Part shown: positions 15,459-17,951 of the stretch, piece by piece | Layout: every line of letters begins with the position of its first letter | Position numbering within the stretch: position 1 is the stretch's first letter | From: an uncultured Clostridia bacterium | GTDB lineage: Bacteria; Bacillota; Clostridia; Christensenellales; Pumilibacteraceae | DNA length: 17,951 nucleotides | Assembly: GCA_947588325.1 (NCBI GenBank) | Contig: CANPYH010000016.1 | Location: 1-17,951, forward strand | Reading direction: 5' to 3' | Program-made: the position numbers and the translations under genes | The notes under the pieces: generated by a model | What the model saw: only the letters and a program-made list of their open reading frames with translations | Databases searched by the model: none | Told to the model about the DNA's origin: nothing

Positions 15459-15788
15459 TCATTCTATTATATCTTCGTCTATATCTTCGCCGGAGTGTTC
15501 GTCGGGCTGTTTATCTCCTTCCGTTTCTTCACCATCTTGTTCGCTGTCCGCTGGCTTGTCCTGCTCCTCTTCTTGCCCTTGCTCGTCCTCGGGGTATGCC
15601 GCGTCGGGATCGCTGCTCGGTGCGTCCGAAGGTTCGCCGTCGGTGCCGTCCGATTTCTTGGTCGTGCCGGACGCAGCCGCCGCGATTATCTCGTTTACGA
15701 CGGGCACGTCGACCTTAATCCCGAACGCCTGCAAGACGAGTATGACGAAGGACGCAATGGCGAAAATACATTTCTTGGTTAGTTTCAT
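15459..15788 (-). CDS. Small membrane protein with strongly acidic tail, possibly holin-related
   Basis: This 109-residue protein has a basic start (MKLTKK), one hydrophobic segment at about 7-23, the stretch FGIKVDVPVVNEIIAAAAS, and then about 68 residues in which some 28 are Asp or Glu with many Gln, Ser and Pro. The N-terminal part, transmembrane helix followed by GI-x-V…V-x-EI, recalls short phage holins of the phiLC3 sort, but the acidic low-complexity tail is not usual for them. GGAG precedes the ATG by about 4-5 nt. It lies 10 bp after the coiled-coil gene, so it is in the same transcript. The family is not securely recognised; holin, spanin-like or anchor roles are possible. Confidence 0.6.
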   Translation of the reverse strand: MKLTKKCIFAIASFVILVLQAFGIKVDVPVVNEIIAAAASGTTKKSDGTDGEPSDAPSSDPDAAYPEDEQGQEEEQDKPADSEQDGEETEGDKQPDEHSGEDIDEDIIE

Positions 15789-15798
15789 CGCGCGCTCC

Positions 15799-16725
15799 TT
15801 ACTTGCAGAATTCGTTGTACAGGGAGTAGAAGTAGTAGTCGGACAGCTCGGCGCGGAGCATGGGATCGCTTCTGACAGCGTTGGACGCCTCCGACCTCGA
15901 GAGGGTGGAGAGGTAGTTTCTTACCGCGTCGTACTTTGCGCGGTTAAGCGTGGCGAGCGTCGAGCTGCCCAGCTCTTTCTCCTGTTTATCCCTTTCGAGT
16001 TTGTCGGAGTACAGCTTGCTTGCGGCCTCGGCGCGCTCGAGCGCGTCCTTCTGTTCCTGCTCGGCAAGGCTGTTGTTATACTTAATCATCTCCTCCGTCT
16101 TTTTGTCCCGCTCCTCACGAAGCTCGGCTATCTTCTCGGTAACCTTCGCGGCGTATCTTATGTTGAAGTCGTCGAGGGCTTTGCGGCGGCTGGCTTCGAG
16201 TTCGTTAATCTCGCTGTCTATAGCCCTTACCGCCTGCTCCGCCGCCATTGACGCTTCGGACAGTGCCGCCGCCTTTCCGCTCATCAGCTCTGCCGACTTG
16301 TTAGCGACAATGCTCGAACGGGCGAGCCCGCGCTTTAACGCGTCGTCGGAGAAGGCGGACATAGCCTCGTCGTATTGCGAAGTTATGCTCGCCGCGAGCC
16401 TCTCCGCAGACTCTCTCGTCGCGTTCTTCTCTGCTTCCTTTGCCGCTTTAGCCGCCTTTGCTTCCTCTTCGATACTCTCGATTGAGGAGTTTTTGTAGTC
16501 GGCGAGGCTGTCCTCGGCGTTCTTCTCGATCTCCTCGTCCGTCGCGGTGTCGTATTGCAGACGGTCGTATTTGGGAGGCTCGGGCAGGTCGGAGGACGTT
16601 TCCGCGCGTTTCTCGTATTCGCTCTCCAACTTCTCGAGCTCCTCGATCAGTTTGTCTCTCGGGTCTTCCGTCGCCTGTGCGGCGGCTTTCCGCAATTTCT
16701 TCATGCTGTCAGTGTATGACGCCAT
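15799..16725 (-). CDS. Coiled-coil-rich protein, probable phage structural or virion-associated protein
   Basis: The family is not recognised. The 308-residue sequence is very rich in Ala, Glu, Lys and Ser and is almost wholly predicted helical, with long heptad-like stretches at about 20-45, 75-110 and 160-245. A less repetitive patch, DDALKRGLARSSIVANKSAEL, sits near 127-147, and the C-terminus ends in an aromatic DYYFYSLYNEF motif. No signal peptide or membrane segment is seen. AGGAG stands 6 nt before the ATG. It sits between the 82-aa gene and the acidic-tail membrane protein with short gaps. Long helical proteins in such positions can be ejection, scaffold or tail proteins of phages; that is inference from context. 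Confidence 0.7.
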   Translation of the reverse strand: MASYTDSMKKLRKAAAQATEDPRDKLIEELEKLESEYEKRAETSSDLPEPPKYDRLQYDTATDEEIEKNAEDSLADYKNSSIESIEEEAKAAKAAKEAEKNATRESAERLAASITSQYDEAMSAFSDDALKRGLARSSIVANKSAELMSGKAAALSEASMAAEQAVRAIDSEINELEASRRKALDDFNIRYAAKVTEKIAELREERDKKTEEMIKYNNSLAEQEQKDALERAEAASKLYSDKLERDKQEKELGSSTLATLNRAKYDAVRNYLSTLSRSEASNAVRSDPMLRAELSDYYFYSLYNEFCK

Positions 16726-16804
16726 TTTTATCTCCTTCGCGGTATATCCGCTCTTCGATTTTACGCGCGTCCGCTTTGAGTGCGCGCACTTTCTCTTTGT
16801 TCAT
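16709..16804 (-). CDS. Possible 31-residue charged peptide nested between two genes
   Basis: An ATG at 16804 opens a short frame (MNKEKVRALKADARKIEERI…) ending in TGA at 16709. It overlaps the end of the 82-aa gene and the start of the coiled-coil gene in a different frame. AAGGAG lies about 12 nt upstream, a rather long spacing. The product would be a highly charged helix. It may be chance, but it bridges the 35-bp gap between the two neighbours and would couple their translation. Confidence 0.25.
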   Translation of the reverse strand: MNKEKVRALKADARKIEERIYREGDKNGVIH

Positions 16805-17009
16805 AAACGAGTTTATCTCCTTTGACGGTCACAGATCCGCCGTATAAGGGGGCAAACGCTCCGCCGTAAGCGACAACGGTAGTCGCGCCGCTCGCCAGCT
16901 CCTTACGCTTAACCGTGCCCGACGAATATAAATACACCGCGTCGCAGTCCTCTTTCAGCCCGCCGACGACGGTTCCGTTACCGACGTACCCGACGTTATA
17001 GAATCGCAT
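16761..17009 (-). CDS. 82-residue Gly/Val/Tyr-rich protein of unknown function
   Basis: Not recognised. The sequence is rich in Gly, Val, Tyr and Thr (VGYVGNGTVVGG, ATTVVAYGGAFAPLYGG) and looks like short beta-strands, ending in a charged tail. The frame is open upstream to 17138, but the ATG at 17009 has a strong AGGAGGGG five bases before it, and the upstream part is the shadow of the holin-like gene, so the short form is preferred. It overlaps the holin-like gene by 55 bp in another frame. No membrane segment is seen. The context suggests a small phage accessory or structural protein. Confidence 0.6.
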   Translation of the reverse strand: MRFYNVGYVGNGTVVGGLKEDCDAVYLYSSGTVKRKELASGATTVVAYGGAFAPLYGGSVTVKGDKLVYEQRESARTQSGRA

Positions 17010-17239
17010 ACTTTCCCCTCCTTTTTCTTGCTCTTGTCCCTTTTCTCGCATATCGAAATAAGCCTGTCCACCTTGCCGTTCATCAAGTCCAAAGCGCCGA
17101 GTGCGCCGAGAAGTTCGGATATGAATTTCCGATAGCACTTCTCCCGCACCGCGTTCGCCCGAAGCGCGACAAACAGCAGCAGTGCGAACACTACCGAGTA
17201 ACAGCCCCCTTCGATAAGCGACGATACTATTTCCATCAT
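16955..17239 (-). CDS. BhlA/UviB-type holin-like protein with C-terminal extension
   Basis: The 94-residue protein starts with a short amphipathic helix, one membrane segment at about 12-28 (GGCYSVVFALLLFVALRA) and then N-x-x-REK-x-Y (29-36), the hallmark of BhlA/UviB bacteriocin-associated holin-like peptides, which usually read G….LF..LL..V…N..REEKY. Those peptides are about 70-75 residues; this one has some 20 extra, ending in a KKK-rich and then Ser/Thr-rich tail that overlaps the next gene. GGAGG precedes the first ATG by 4 nt and a second ATG by 7 nt; the first overlaps the stop of the propeller gene as ATGA. Holin activity is inferred from family form. Confidence 0.7.
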   Translation of the reverse strand: MMEIVSSLIEGGCYSVVFALLLFVALRANAVREKCYRKFISELLGALGALDLMNGKVDRLISICEKRDKSKKKEGKVCDSITSGTSVTEPSSAG

Positions 17240-17951
17240 ACTTCCTCCGCCTTAATCACAATATTCGCGTTATGCTTGCTTTGCGGGAATTTGGTTTCGT
17301 AGATCTCCCGCACTCCCACCGCGCTCCCCGCCGCGATTTCGTCGTTATACGCCACCGCGCCGCAGGTGTACGCCTCACGGTAGTAAAGCGCTCCGCCCCG
17401 CGTGTAATATAACCTCCCGTCGGCAAAACACATGCTGTCGCCGTCCACCGAGCCGATTGAGGTCACTCCGCTTTCGCCGAACGCAAAGAGGTACTTGGCG
17501 CCGTATATGTCGCCGAGGTACAGCCTCGGGGCTATCGATACGATCTCGTACCCCACGTCATAGGCGCGGTCGAACAGCACTATGGCGGTTAAGCCGTTTG
17601 TCAGCCGAACAAGCGCCGTCCCCTCCGCCGTCGACACTACTCCGCGTATCCCCGCGCCGTCCGGCATACCGACTCCCTCGCTCACCTCACCTGCGGGGGA
17701 GATTATTACCGAGCCCGTTTGCGTAATTACCATCACGCTCTCGTCGTGCGAGGCGATACCGAGGCATTCCTGCGCCCTCGAATAGACGCGGTGCGCCTCA
17801 CCCGTCACTTTGTCCACGGAGTAGCATGCGACCGTCGTGCCGTCGGTGGCGTACACCCGCACGCCGTACTCCCCGTCGCTCACCGCAACGCAGGTCGCGG
17901 CATAGTCTATCGAGGCAAGCTCCCACCCGCACTTGAACACCGATACGCGGG
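17236..17951 (-). CDS. Beta-propeller-like repeat protein, phage-associated (5' end outside window)
   Basis: The frame is open to the right edge (…RVSVFKCGWELASID), so the GTG at 17940 is not taken as the start. About 238 residues are visible. They contain repeating beta-type units of about 35-45 residues: YGVRVYATDG, ESVMVITQTGSVIISPAGEV, GTALVRLTNGLTAIVLFD, KYLFAFGESGVTSIGSVDG and CFADGRLYYTRGGALYYRE. Such units suggest a beta-propeller fold. There is no membrane segment. It is followed at ATGA distance by the holin-like gene, a position often held by tail or receptor-binding proteins in phages. The family is not recognised, and the fold is judged from pattern only. Confidence 0.6.
   Translation of the reverse strand, partial: RVSVFKCGWELASIDYAATCVAVSDGEYGVRVYATDGTTVACYSVDKVTGEAHRVYSRAQECLGIASHDESVMVITQTGSVIISPAGEVSEGVGMPDGAGIRGVVSTAEGTALVRLTNGLTAIVLFDRAYDVGYEIVSIAPRLYLGDIYGAKYLFAFGESGVTSIGSVDGDSMCFADGRLYYTRGGALYYREAYTCGAVAYNDEIAAGSAVGVREIYETKFPQSKHNANIVIKAEEV

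Overview
The window looks like a chromosomal segment of an anaerobic, fairly GC-rich Bacillota (Clostridia-like) bacterium, probably from a gut-type community. The reasons are a T-box-controlled tryptophan operon, a single-chain pyruvate:ferredoxin oxidoreductase, strong AGGAG/GGAGG ribosome binding sites before most genes, consensus TTGACA/TATAAT promoters with 17-nt spacers, a collagen-like Gly-X-Y protein and Firmicutes-type phage holin relatives. The species assignment is inference; there is no rRNA or tRNA gene in the window.

Layout from left to right. (1) 1-281: 3' end of a plus-strand collagen-like gene. (2) 282-777: non-coding, with a 200-bp palindromic, MITE-like element (354-553), a minus-strand terminator (571-602) and a long structured hairpin (674-754). 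(3) 778-7559, minus strand: a complete trpEGDCFBA operon, with a consensus promoter, a Trp-specific T-box leader (specifier UGG) ending in an intrinsic terminator, and then seven tightly packed or overlapping genes. (4) 7574-9659, minus strand: a lid-less Hsp70-family ATPase, broken by one frameshift, with a small GrpE-like partner overlapping it by ATGA. (5) 9741-10980, minus strand: NAD-type glyceraldehyde-3-phosphate dehydrogenase with its own promoter and terminator. (6) 11116-14799, plus strand: nifJ/PFOR, divergent from gapA, with consensus promoter and terminator. (7) 14875-17951, minus strand: a run of small phage-like genes entering from the right edge. They are a beta-propeller-like protein (partial), a BhlA/UviB-type holin-like protein, an 82-aa unknown, a 308-aa coiled-coil protein, a small membrane protein with a very acidic tail, an orphan MuF-type toxin tail and a DUF4926-type probable immunity protein.

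How the parts work together. The trp operon makes tryptophan from chorismate and is switched on when uncharged tRNA-Trp binds the leader. GAPDH and PFOR are fermentative central carbon enzymes (glycolysis, then pyruvate to acetyl-CoA plus reduced ferredoxin), read from divergent strong promoters. The Hsp70/GrpE-like pair has no J-protein beside it and its function is unknown.

The least ordinary parts are the Hsp70/GrpE-like pair with its frameshift, the phage-derived cassette with its visibly AT-richer toxin/immunity end, and the two structured elements downstream of trpA.
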